Assembly: GCA_905250125.1 (NCBI GenBank) | Contig: CAJNOL010000841.1 | Span: 1-64,000 of the forward strand | Source of the DNA: Rotaria sordida | Lineage: Eukaryota; Rotifera; Eurotatoria; Philodinida; Philodinidae | Reading direction: 5' to 3' | DNA length: 64,000 nt | In this document: positions 38,421-51,400 of the stretch, in pieces | Numbering within the stretch: the first letter of the stretch is position 1 | Layout: the number at the start of each line of letters is the position of its first letter | Notes under the pieces: model-generated | The model's input: the letters and a program-made list of their open reading frames with translations, nothing else | The model's database searches: none | Told to the model about the DNA's origin: nothing | Program-made: the position numbers and the translations under genes

Positions 38421-40462
38421 GAGAAAATAGGAATCTAAAGTAAAAGAAACAAAAAAAAACTAAATAAAATATTTTTGCTACTGAGGAAATAATTTGTCGT
38501 TTAAAGTTCCGTCTAAATATATATATATATATGTTGATTATGAACATTTAAAAATTAAAGAAAATATTGTATGGTTTTATAATATTCTTCGTTTGAGAGA
38601 AAAAATAAGAAAAAAGAATTGATTAACAATTCAATTTACCTTTTTTTTTGTTTTTTTAATGGTCGTTTGACAATTGTGTTAGAAAATAAAATTGACTTAT
38701 CCTATTCTCGATTTTATTTTTTTGTTTTCAAAAATAAATTTCGTTTTTTAAGATGTGAAAAATTGAGAATATTAAATATCAAAATATAATATAGTAGACT
38801 CACCAGTTTATTGTACATACACAAAGATTTATTTTCGTAGATTTGTTGTGTTACGACAAGGTGTGGAAATAGAGAAGAAAAGAATAGAAAATTGTTTTGT
38901 TTTTTTTAAGTTGAACAAACGCTATAATGTTTTGTTTCCTCTCTCTGTTCTCTTTTTTTTTTTTTCTTCAATAACTTTGTCATAGACACAGATATGCTTA
39001 AAAAACTTAATTATATGCCACACGTTTTTCTTTATTGATTTTTTTTTCTTTGCTCTCTCCAGTGAAATAAGAAAAATTGTTGCCTAGACAACCGAGTGGT
39101 AATCAAAAATAAAGTTCAATTGAGATACAAAAAAATGACAAAACATATTGAAGTGTATATATTACTCAATTGAATAAGATCAAGAATTTATTTATAATAT
39201 TCAATTTTCTTTCTATGATAATTTTAAAGTATTGTAATTTTCAGCATAATTCGATCGGATTTATTTTCTATTCTTGTTTTTTTCTTCGTTGTGATAAACA
39301 CAGAGTGAATCGATGTTTCTGATAAACTAAGTTTTTTAGTTTATTGAAGTCTGTTTCAATCATTCAGAATGAAATATTTTGCAATTCTCTACAATAGGTT
39401 TTTTTTAAAAGAGATATATCAACCTTACGGAAGGCATAAAAGTCATATATTTTTTTTTTCCTTTGTATTTTGTATGGAAACACTGTTGTTTGTGTATTCC
39501 GTAAGATTAATGTATCTCGATCAAAAAAACAAAAATGTCATCGAGAGATGTAGAGATTTATTTGTTCTAGTCAATAGAATTCAATTGACAGATCTTCGAA
39601 GTTGAAAAATTTAGTTTTTGATAGATATTATTCTTTGAAGTCTTATTAGCATTTACGGTAATGAAGAAAAAATAAATCTTGTTGAATGTTAGATTATTTC
39701 AAACAAAAGATAGTTTCATATTTCTTCATAAATATGGAAATTAATTTTTGGATATAATGAAAAAAACAACAGAGATTATGATATTAATGACTGTAAAATC
39801 GAGAATACTCTGCAATTATTATTAACATACAGAAAAGCTCAATTTTTTCATTATAAATAATTGTTTTAACAGAAAACACATCTGTCAATATGATGACCTT
39901 CAAGTTTATCGAATCATAGAAACTTTTTTTTTAACATCAGATTTAGAATACATGAGATTAAACTCTCTTTCAATCATATTATACGAATGGCTTCGCGCTA
40001 TTCTTTTTTTTTTTTGTTATAATTTATAGTCATTAATCATATGTATCGATTCTTATCTCATCATAAAAATTAAGTATGATTAATTATTCAACTAAATGAT
40101 CAATACACATGATTACCGATTTTTTTTTTTTTGTGAACCTTATATGACTTTTAATAATAACATATTGCTCTTGAATCTGATTATATTGCTTATCATCTTT
40201 TATCTTTGATCTTAGCTTTGATATAGAGGAACGTGCCTTACACGTGTGTGATGTTTACTCATTTGTTCCTTTTTTTTTTTTTTTTGCATCGTATATATCA
40301 ATGAGAATTGTGCTATGTTTTATTCTTGCGTATTATAGTACACGTTCAATATCTATATTAAACAATATGATCATAGACTTCCGGTGAAAGTGTGTATGTG
40401 TATTTATCACCTTTTTAGAACTTAGCATAATCTTTCTTTCTTTGACTTCTTCTTTTTTTTTT
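38421..40462. other. Intergenic, AT-rich
   Basis: Poly-T/poly-A-rich spacer. The frame at 39369-39605 begins with ATG and is partly hydrophobic, but has no recognisable motif and no supporting signals, so it is not called. Confidence 0.5.
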
Positions 40463-40524
40463 TGTATAATATAAATTAAACGTTCTTATATGTTTTGTGT
40501 CTATTCAATTGTAAAAGACGACAA

Positions 40525-40689
40525 ATGGAAAATAGAAAATTAATTATTCAACAAATTGCTCAACATCTTCGTAAAATTGCTGATGAAATCGATCAAAAAC
40601 CAATGAAAATATCATTATTTATGTTGATTAAACAATATTTTTGTAATTATTTTTTGTTTAATTATCTATTCATTTATGCCTTATTATAA
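40525..40689 (+). CDS. Candidate BH3-only tail-anchored microprotein
   Basis: 54 residues from ATG 40525 to TAA 40689. Residues about 11-22 (IAQHLRKIADEI) fit the BH3 pattern: four hydrophobic positions, a small residue and an invariant Asp. They closely resemble the Bim BH3 helix (IAQ-LR-I-DE core). Residues about 31-54 are hydrophobic (LFMLIKQYFCNYFLFNYLFIYALL) and would serve as a C-terminal membrane anchor, as in several BH3-only proteins. A TATA-like stretch (TATAATATAAAT) lies about 60 nt upstream and AATAAA lies at 40740, 51 nt after the stop. BH3-only proteins bind Bcl-2-family grooves at mitochondria/ER and promote apoptosis. The frame is also open upstream to 40495, and an acceptor-like AAAAG precedes the ATG, so an upstream exon is possible. 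A short motif can arise by chance. Confidence 0.5.
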   Translation: MENRKLIIQQIAQHLRKIADEIDQKPMKISLFMLIKQYFCNYFLFNYLFIYALL

Positions 40690-40739
40690 TTTCATTTCGT
40701 ATATGTTTTTTTTTTTTTTTGATAATATTCTACTAAAAA

Positions 40740-40745
40740 AATAAA
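40740..40745 (+). terminator. Polyadenylation signal after the BH3-like ORF
   Basis: AATAAA 51 nt after the stop at 40689 on the same strand. In DNA this AT-rich the hexamer is common, so support is modest. Confidence 0.35.
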
Positions 40746-40873
40746 TATTCAATCATCGAAATAATGTTATCTTATCGGAATTTCTTTTTTCTTTTTTTTT
40801 ACAGACGCAAGAGAAAAAGAAAAAAAAAAAACAAAAATTAACAAGTACATAATTTGATATAATTTCAAATAAA

Positions 40874-41881
40874 TTATCTTACTGCCTGTGGCATTCGATC
40901 ATTGAGTAATAATCTTAATTCAGGACGTGCACGACGCCAATCTTTTTCCGGTTCAAAATCATCAAGTTCAATAATATCAGTTTGTAAACGATCACAATCA
41001 GTAATCATTACTGTAGGCAATGGCATTGTTTTTATTGATGTTATAGGTATACTTGATGATGTCGATGTACTACTTGATGATAGATATGTAGCATTAGTGA
41101 TCTGACTAAATGTTGTAGTTGTTGATGATTGTGATGAATGTCGTTTTAAATTAGCAAAACGATTTGATAATGATTTTGTTGATGATGATTCATTACTAGG
41201 AATAGTTACTGATGGTGTTGAAGTATTTAAATCAATTGTAGATGATGCAAGAGTCGATTGTGAATAAGCAAAATTTTGACAAGCTGGATAATGTAGAAGT
41301 GATGATTCACCAGTATGTGATGAAGATAATGTTGATTGACTATAAGCCATATTAGAAATACCAACAGGTGTTGTTAATGTTAATTCAAATTCTTCTTCAG
41401 GTATTCGTTCACATAATGCAATAACATGTGTATGTTCATGTGTACTTTTTGATCGTTCAGAAATATATGATACAGAAGTAAAAACACTTGCTTGATCATC
41501 ATCATCATCATCACCATCATCATCATCATTATCAGATATATTATCTTCTTTTAATGTTTTGTCAATAGATGGTAATAATAATGATGATGGTAATGGTGGT
41601 GTTTGTGATTGTACTGTTGATGGTAATGGTCGATGGTAAAGTAATAATTTTTGATGTGTCTTTTTTTTTAAATGACGAAATGTTTGAATAGATGCAAATA
41701 TAAGTCCCATAATTAACCAAAGAAATGATATTGAACCAAATACAATAAACAGACGTTTAAACATACTTGTATAATAAGATGATGAAGATAATTGTTCAAT
41801 AGTTGATATTGATAATGAAGTAACATTATTCGACATTGTCATAATAGTTGTTGTTGTTGATGATGACGAAAGAATTATCAT
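40874..41881 (-). CDS. Ser/Thr-rich single-pass membrane protein, unknown
   Basis: 335 residues, one exon. A short Ser/Thr-rich N-terminus with N-V-T glycosylation sites is followed by one membrane span at about residues 43-66 (LFIVFGSISFLWLIMGLIFASI), then basic HLKKK. This predicts an extracellular N-terminus and a 270-residue cytoplasmic tail. The tail has an acidic run of Asp (about 118-130), two copies of a YSQSTL[S/A]SS motif about 28 residues apart, poly-Ser, and a charged C-terminus with WRRARPELRLLL. The Tyr motif pair could be a docking or phosphorylation site (inference). An internal start at Met16 is possible. No family recognised. Confidence 0.65.
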   Translation of the reverse strand: MIILSSSSTTTTIMTMSNNVTSLSISTIEQLSSSSYYTSMFKRLFIVFGSISFLWLIMGLIFASIQTFRHLKKKTHQKLLLYHRPLPSTVQSQTPPLPSSLLLPSIDKTLKEDNISDNDDDDGDDDDDDQASVFTSVSYISERSKSTHEHTHVIALCERIPEEEFELTLTTPVGISNMAYSQSTLSSSHTGESSLLHYPACQNFAYSQSTLASSTIDLNTSTPSVTIPSNESSSTKSLSNRFANLKRHSSQSSTTTTFSQITNATYLSSSSTSTSSSIPITSIKTMPLPTVMITDCDRLQTDIIELDDFEPEKDWRRARPELRLLLNDRMPQAVR

Positions 41882-44800
41882 ATTTCAATGTGAATATGTT
41901 CAATGATTATAACGAAGAAATATTGAAAAAAAGAAATAGTTTGTGTTTCCACTACCATTTGTTTTTTTGATGAATGTTGGTCACAGGAGATCGATCCGTT
42001 TACTTAAAAAAGAACGACAGTAGATCGAACGAACGATCGGAGAAATGAGAACAACAGAAGAAAGAGAAAAGTTATAATTGTTCTTCGCCTGCCTTTACCT
42101 TATGGTGACGACAATCGATGTAGAGCTGAAAGCTCATGTTTAATTTATTTTTGATCAAATATCATCTGGCATTGAGCAAAAGAATGCTACCACGCGATCG
42201 ACATTCATCATCTATTTGAACACGAAGGAAAAAAAAAATAATACCAAGAAAAAAAAAAAAATGAATAAGGTTCTTTTGAAGAGTCACAATTGAGTAGTGA
42301 ACCTTGGCGTTCTCCTAAAAATAAATGTATCGTTTTTGTGTATGCATATGTGTTTACTAAGAGACGCGCTTTATATAGCAATGGGATTTATTAGCTTTTA
42401 TCTTTTCTCTTATTTTACATTGATAAAATAGATCAATATCTCTGGGATATTGATTGACAAATTACCATTTTTTTTTTATATGTTTGTGTTTTCGATAACG
42501 CATTTGTCGATGGCTATCGCGTTCCTATTTTTTCCTTTCTCCCTCTCTTTTTTTTTCAGGGAGAGGGATGGATGGTGAGGGACGGGGGGGGGGGGGTGGG
42601 GGAGTTAATGCTATTTTATTTGTTGTCCTATGCGAATGAAGATGAAGAAACGGAAGGAAAAATTAGCGCGTAGGCATATATTCAATAAGACAAAACGCAT
42701 ATAATCAACTATCCAAACATCCATTGTCCTATAGAACTCATACATACACCGAAATAAGTGTATATATATATATATATTATTGACATTCTCAATGTATGAA
42801 ATACATAAGTAAAATGTAATGATTATAAAAAAAAATGAAGTAAATAAATTTTATATTGACATGTGATCGTCTATCAATGTCATGATCTTGGAATAAATTC
42901 TATCCAATGTCAATTCATTGATTTGTTTATATATGTGCATTAGAGCAAACAAAAAAAGAAAAACGTTTTTAAAAATTCTCTTCTCTAATTATTTCCTGAT
43001 GACTATTTCTATTTATGTATGCATAATGTCGGAAAATAGGAGCAGATAATTGACACAGAAAAAAAGTGATGAGCAGAAATAATGTTAACTGATGGTCAAT
43101 GTTACGAGCTATAGAATTCTACAAGTGACGCGGTGCCTTTTTTTTTCCTTTGACTGTCTATTGCCTTGTCGATCTATCCAATATAACGAATCCTCAAAGG
43201 ACGATGATGTAGCTATCAACTCTTAGCATATTATTTGTTGACGAATCCCATTCCGTTTAAGATACGTGTTGATGATGATGAGAAGTCAAGAAGCGTCAAT
43301 GAGAGAGAGAGAGAGAGAGAGGAAGAGACACAGACAAAGCATATGTACAAGGTTAAGTTGAGGGATAACCGTCAGTCAACATAAATTGGACAGATGAAGA
43401 ACCAATTTCCTATTAAAAAAGAAAGAAAGCATATGAAAATATGCCGAATAAAATTTCTCAATGATGTAGTATTAGATAATAATAGAAAGGCAAAATAATA
43501 TCCAATATTATGTTTCGCCTCATAATTCTCTCAATCTGTCTCTATAAATAGAGATTTATATGCGAATAAAATGATCGATGATAATTGAATTTATGCTTCC
43601 TGATTAACAAGAAAATATGTTGAATATGAATTAATAAGATACAGCTGTTTGCAAAACAAAACAAAACAAAACAAAAAAGAAAAGAAACTTGTATATAAGT
43701 ACGCAATTTTCAATGTATAGAAATTAAATATATTCATTCGATTCTCTCTCTTTTTTTTTTTTTGTTTTTTATTTTCAAAGACTGTTATATATTGAAGCAC
43801 AAGATCAATCAGCCTTGTAAAGTGTGAAACAAAGACTTGCATGACAATTCTCTATTCATAACATTAATTTAATTGAATATGGCAGAACAAATGATCGACG
43901 ATACATGCTCTCAATGTCAACTATCATACTTGAAAATAATTAAGCGATCAGTCTAACAATCTTATATCTCATCAGACTACTTGTTATGAAATATATAAAG
44001 TTAAAAATATAAAATTCTTTATGACCTATCAATTTCAAATATAAAACAATTCAAATAATCATATAAAATAGAAAGCAAAATATGCAAATTTTTCTTTTTA
44101 TCTTTTATAATTCAGTCTTTTACTTATTGTTTATTCAGGTGATAAGAAAAAATATAATTGAGAAGAAATGATATATTGTTTTATAGTTAGTTATATTTAT
44201 TTATTTGACTGGACATGAAGATTAGTTACAAAAAAAAAAAAAATGTTTTACATAATTTCTTCCCATCTTCATGAATTAAACTCTAAGAACAAACTTTTTG
44301 TTTATTATTCAATTATATTTCTAAAAGGAAACTAGAATTTTTCCAAAAAAAAAAAATAAATAACTAACTCCTTGATTTCTAGGCAAAATTTGAGATAAAA
44401 AAGTAACTGTCAATAGAAAGTCAATGTGAATTTCCATAATAAGAAAGACATGTCCTATTTATTATGGCGGGTATACATTATTAATATTTATTATCTTCTT
44501 AATGTTAATAAAGATGAGTCAGATGTTTTTGTCAGACTTGAAGATTTATGACTTGATAGTATTTTGTAATAGTAATGAATCAATATCTTTTTAAAAGTCA
44601 ATAGACATTTATGCATATATATATATAATGACTGATTAGAAAATCAACATGTAATACAAATAAAATATGTGAAAATAATAAATGAGAAACATGGTTTTTC
44701 TTTTTTTATTGGTATTTTGTGGTCAAGAAATGTGTAGAATTTATTTATAATAAATAAAAGAAAAGAAAAGAGATTTATGAAATTAATTCATTTTGATTGA

Positions 44801-45422
44801 ATGAGATCCTTCAGTTTTTTTTTTCTATAAACAATATTTATTAGTTCTTATTTAGTTACAATCGATCATAAATCAAAATTTTATCGAATAAAAAAAAATG
44901 TTATTCTTGTTTGAATCATTTTGTACATGAGTCAAACTTCAATGTCAATCAAACAAATAAACAGATAATGTTATCAATGTATCAAGTTTATATAACTGTT
45001 GTTTTGGTGTTTTTTTGTCTTCTTTCAACCTAATATCACATCTTATCAAGTCTGTCAATCTCACTATTACACATATGTTCTATGTGTCTTACAATTGATC
45101 AAGTGAATGTAAATAGAATTTTTGAAAATCATTAAATACACATTTATTTATTTTCTCATCTGGCCGAAAAAAACCGAGAGCGTACAAAAAAAAAAAAGAA
45201 AAGAAGAAAAAAAAAGGGAAAGAAAAACAAGCATAATCCATAAATAAATTGTAACTAAAAATATTTGTTTGTTGTCTTACATGCATACATACCAATCATA
45301 TCGAAAGAGAAAAAAAAAAAAGAAAAAAAAAACACACATACATACATATACATATACATACATAGAGACTGTAATCTCGACAAGCCGCCAAGTGGAATCA
45401 TGAGAAAAGCAAACAAAGAAAA
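41882..45422. other. Intergenic, AT-rich, with G-tract and GA repeat
   Basis: Between the RIM 3' end and the membrane-protein gene. Contains a GA-rich block ending in a run of 13 G (42584-42596) plus GGG groups, able to form a quadruplex, and (GA)n at about 43302-43321. No genes supported. The part near 45140-45150 has TTTATT (AATAAA on the minus strand), a possible RIM polyadenylation site. Confidence 0.55.
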
Positions 45423-48400
45423 TCAAGATCTAAATAAAATAATAAAATACTAGTATTCAAATAAATGTTTTTTGTATACCTGGAATTATTTTTCAATGCA
45501 CTATGTAAATCATTTGTTGTTATTGATGTTTTTCCTTTTGGTGATTGTTGTACAATCGTATAATTATTCATTAATGAATTAGCAGAGAATAATTTATACC
45601 AATCAAGTACTTGAGCGGAAGAATTTAAATGAAGTTCTTCTAAATGTATTTGACATACACCCATAAATACTTTTCTATCTAATTTTCCATAATCACCCCA
45701 AACACTTATCTATTTTAAATAAATAAAATTTGCTAATATAAAAAAAAATCATTTTTTTGTTTTTTTTTATTTACCTGTAAAACTTTTTCTCGATAATTTT
45801 CTTTAAATATAAGTATTTGTTGTATTAAAGGATCAAGTGTACGACGTGTTGTTCGTGTACGTTGCTTTTCAACACAAGTTTTTCCATCAAGTAAATAAAC
45901 TTTTACATAAGGAGCTATTACAAAAACAAAACATATTATGGAAATAATTTCATAGAAAAAAATCAATATTATTATACCTGGTGGCATTTTATATAGAGCT
46001 TTTTGAAGTAAATTTCTTGCTCGTACTATTTCAACTTCAAGTAAACCATGTTGATCACGTACACCAACTTGAATTTCACCATGACATGGTGATGCAAGAA
46101 CTTGTCGACCAACTAATTGTCCTGTACCTAAACCTTCAATAAATTCAGCAAATTGATGTTCATGTGGTAGTTTAAGTCCACCAGACCATAGCCTAATAAA
46201 TAAATATTGATTCATTTAACATATATATTACTCATTTATAAACACAAAAGAAAAATTGTTCTATTTAGAAGAATTTTTTTTTTAAATTCTATTTTGTGAA
46301 TGGAAGATAAGAAAATTTTGAAACTTTTAGGGTAGATAGATATCGGCAAGATGGTTCCGAGTCGGAACCAATCCTTTTGTTTTCATTGAGAGAAAAGTAA
46401 TGAATTTTGAAGAGGGAGAGTATTAGAGGTCATGCAAGATGTCTCAAGCTCATTGACACTACTAGAAAATGATATCACATTTTTCACTAGTACATTTATT
46501 ACTAAGCACGAAATTGGTCCTGTTCATCATTAGCTATTATTCGTCTAAACAGTAGTATATGCTATTAATAGATAAATCTGTTAGACTAAATGAATTTAAT
46601 AAATCTTTGATAGCTCTTCCCTCTTTGGGATATAAATAGGGATCTCAAATACTTTCTAGTATAAATAGAAAAAAGGTTTCAACTTGATCAAATGAATTAT
46701 GGTTGAGAAACTGGAGGACTTTGTTTTATTTTTTTGCCAAGAACCTGATTTTTGTTTTCAAAAACAGAGAAATATGTGAGTTTTTCAGTGAAACTGTTAT
46801 TTTTTTGGACCTTTATAGTTATAAATTAATTCTATCTACTAGACAGAGAATACTTCGAAGTGTATGTAGAACAAAAAGAAAATGGAAGTTCCTTTAGGCA
46901 TTACCGGCAGAACTACTTTTATGCTAAAAATAAAACTAGAATTATTACTCAACAAAAACATTTCTAAAAGATGCATTTAACTAAAAAAAAAATGCATCAA
47001 ATATTCCTGTTAGAGAAAAAAAAGTTAATGGATAATTAATTTTAAATACTACAGTTTAATAAAAATCATAGTATTGTCTTTTAGATTTTTTTCTAATAAA
47101 GGAAATTTACTTCATATCATGTGGCATTGAATGATATTGATCACGTTGATGAGATAAAACAAGTGATGATTGAGTTGAATCTGCTGTTGGAGCATTCGAT
47201 GGTGTTTCATTTTCTTTACTAGTTTGTCGTTGTAATGTTCTACTACGTAAATGAGGTTGAACACCAATTTCTTCACTTCGTTGAAAACCAAATCGTTTGC
47301 CTATTAAAAAAAAATAAAACATTGATGTTTTTTTGTTGTGTGTCTCTTTAACAGATCACAAGATATATATATATATATATATATATTTATTTACCATAAC
47401 CAAGATTAGATGCACTATTTGTCTTTTTTGATAAACCAAGTATGACAAGAGCTTTCGATGACATTGATGGTCGTCGTTTTTTATTTGATTCAGGTTGTGT
47501 ACTCAAAATAGAATCTGATAATGTACCATCATTACGTAAATCAGATTTATTTGTTACAGATGTATTAATAAGTTTATCAATAGGAGTTGATGATGATGTA
47601 GATATTTGTGTATTTGAATCATTTTTTATATTTATTGGCGTTGATATTGGTTGAATTGTTGTTATTGTATCATGTGTACGCATAGCCATTTGTCGAAGTT
47701 CTTCTTCATTTAATTGTACAACATCATTACGATGAAAATTATGATGATGATCATTAGGACGTGTATGTGGACTAGATAGAAAGTATTTATTTAAAAAAAA
47801 ATATATATATAAAATATAATACCCTTGTTTTCGAATAGTTCGAGGTCGTTCTGATTGTGTTGATAACATACTAACTGAACTTATTTTTGAAACAGTTGAT
47901 AATTCTGATCCATCAGAATCTACATCATCACCGGGAGTTTCAGAAGATTCTATAAAATAAAAAATAAAAATATTAAATATGAAGTAATACTAAAATCATA
48001 CGGCTGACAAAATAAGGATGGCGGACATTTCGTACTAAGTCATTTCAAACTCCTATCACATGTCCGGATATGATTTTTGTCCTGAACAACGTTCATTACG
48101 AATACTCTGTTTTTTTTTGATTGATTTTTGGTAACGAACTCCGCCACTGGGAGATTGTAACGAAAAGTTGATGCGAAATGTCTCTTTCCCACAAAATAAC
48201 TTTTCATAGAAATAAGATAAAGATTTTAGATCGATGAAGATCGTAATAAAATTTTCGTGTTTGAATGCGGATCTGGAACATTTGAGTCATTTTTTAATGC
48301 ATTAAGCCGCCTGTACTAGTCACAGAGACATCTATCGCGGCTGAAAATCTGACGCTGTCGCATCGCCACCGCGATAGCGCTACAAAACTTTTTATTAGTA

Positions 48401-51400
48401 AAATATATTCTGAAATTGTTTTCTTGATTAATTCGAATTCAGGTAGAAAATAATTTCTGTATATTGTTTATAGATGAAATTATAAGTCAGATCGGTTCTT
48501 TTGAGGGATGATGAATAAAATGTGCACCATGAGTAATAACAAATATATGTATGATACATAGAAATTATTAAATATTTTTGTCTATTTTATAATTCGTATA
48601 GAATAGTATCAACGTAATACTTTTTGCTTCAGCAAATATAATTATATATTTTCTTCTTTTCGATTATTCAGTGTACGAAATAATAATCAAATATAAATAA
48701 TTTCTGTTCTAACTATTTTACACAAACAAAAGTTTCATCAAAACTACACATAGAAAAAAATTTGATCCTCTCCTAAACAGATCCTTGGTAGTAGTTATTT
48801 TTTTAAGTGAAAGAGTCAAAGGTCCCGGCCTTCTAGAAGAAGTGAGTTCCCGTCTGGTTACATCACTGATACAATCTCTTTTCGAATAGTGAAACTATAT
48901 TGTTCCTATTAAAAGTAAAGATTGTTGGACGATGTTCGAATTCTTCTTCTTTTTATTTTACCTCTTTTTTTAATATTTTTTTTATATCGTTCTTCAAATG
49001 ATTTTAATTTTGATTTTTCTATATCCATTCGATATTGTCCAGCTGTTGTTGTACGTCTTGATAATGATGGATTAAGATATGGTGGATTTGGTGCACTTTT
49101 ATCACGTATAATTGGTATTCGTGGTCTTGAAGATGTTTTTTCTTTTAATAAACCTGAATTTATTAATGTTGTAGGTATTGTTGATATTATTGATGAAGGT
49201 TTTTGTACTAAATTTGTCATTGAATCATATGGTTTTGATAATATTGATGTTGGATGTAATTGTGGAGAATCTGTATCAATTGATTTACTTGATTGAAATG
49301 ATGAACGTTGAGAAGGTATTGAAGATATTTTATTTATTGGATGATTAATTTCATTATTAAAAATTTGTATACGATCTTCATACATTTGTCGTTTTTCATT
49401 TAAATTTGTTTCATTTAATGTACGTTGTTGTTGTTGTTGTTGCATATGAAGACGTAATTTTAATTGTGTAGCTTTTTGTATTAAATCTTGAGAAACTAAA
49501 AAAAGAAGTTTGTTTTTATTTTTTTATTTTTACTTTAATCAAATAAACCTTTTTCTCTATTTGCATGTAATTGAGCTGCAGGAATATTTGGCAATTGTCT
49601 TTTACGATTACTTGTTGTTATACTAGAAATAAATCATTGATAAAGAAGAAGAAGAAGAAGAAAAATATATATATATGATTAATTAGATATTTTTTTTTTA
49701 CGTGTCAATCATTGTTGGTAATAATTCATTATTGGCATTGATTGTTGGTAGCCTTCGATTGGATGATGATGATTCTAATAAAGATAAAAATTTTTATCAT
49801 ATTCATATAGAAAAACAAAAAATAACAATATCTAACCATGTTGTTCTATTTCAGATGTATCACTATCATTAAATTGAGAATTTTTTGTTTGTAATAATGA
49901 ATATTTTGATATTAAATTATACCATTCAGGTTGTCCATTGAGATTTATTTTTTTATCATTTAATGGAATACATATCTAATAAAGAATATATTTATTATTT
50001 TTAAGAAAGTTTTTTTTTTGTTTTGGTTTATATTTACTTCACCAAGTATTTCTTGATTACGATCAAGATCAATTAATTTAGCCCATAAAGATAAATTATC
50101 AAGTGTATTAATATCAAAAAATATTAAACGTTGATTCCATGTACATATACCAGAAGAACATATTTGAGGTTTTGTACATTTTTGTTCTTTAGATCTAAAT
50201 TAAAATTAATTATATAGAAAAATTGAAAATCAATTCTTTTCAAAAAATCTGAATTTCTTCTTTAATTCTATTTTAGTTAGAAGATTCTAAAAGTAATATA
50301 AATAGCAAAATAATATCAGTTAACAGAAAACATTTGCTAATGTTGAACGTATGTTTGTCTTTTCTGAATCAATATTGAACTATCGGTACTACTACGTGTA
50401 TAGTGTTGTAAGATAGCCATATGTGAATATTTCCGATTGGTAGATTTTTTTTTTGTTTTTTGAAAGAATTACTGTCGTTAAAAATCTCATATTATCCTTT
50501 TCGGGTCATATTATTAAAATGTAAAGTGAAAGAATCCAATATTCATGGTTGGAAAATAATCTAGCTTATATGTGAAAAGACCCGGAAGCTATGACACATC
50601 TAATCATAAATTTCCTATAATAAAAAACATGTCTCTAAAAATAAAAAATTTCTTTCAATTTATAATTATACAAAATTTTATTTATATTTCTTTATAAAAT
50701 CCTAATTTAAATATTTCAAGTGTTTATTTCTCAAGAAAAAAAAAAGAAAACCTACAATGAATCTCGTCCATATTGAATACATAATTGACAAGCAAAGGAT
50801 CCTTGTTGTATAGACAAATCTCTAGCACCATGTACAGTAACAATAAATTCTCTTCGATGAATATTATATTGAAATGAAAGCTAGAGAAAAAAAATAGATC
50901 AACAAAATATTCTATGAATTTCCTTGTAATACTTGTAATCGAATATTATGTTCAGTTTTCTTTGTTGTTGTATCATGTTCTAAATAAAATGTATAATAAC
51001 TATATTTATATATTTTAAATTTACATTAGAAAAAAATATATATATATATATATATTTATATTTATCGAGATAAAAAAGAACGATGACGAGGTATATTCAT
51101 ATCAGTTGAAGATTCATGTCGAATAGAAAAACAATGTAAACAACAAGAAAATATAGATTTTCGATTGGAAGTAGAAAAATGTTGTGTTAAACGTTGATTA
51201 CTATCAATTGTTGATGATGATGATGATGCAGTTTGTATAATTGTATTTGATGATGATGATGAATTTGTTTTTAATGTTGAACGTCTTAATGAAAAACGTG
51301 AATAAAAATTTTGAAATGATTCAGTTAATTGTTGACTAGTTGGAAATGTTGCTTTTCTTTTACTAATATTTAAATCTGTTGTTTTTTGTAATGTATTATT

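Noticed and set aside
39369..39605. 78-codon ATG frame upstream of the BH3-like ORF
   Set aside because: No motif, composition typical of AT-rich noncoding DNA, and no junction joining it to 40525.
46352..46370. tRNA T-arm-like GGTTCCGA element
   Set aside because: It is a self-complementary word only; no acceptor stem, D-arm or anticodon arm could be placed around it.
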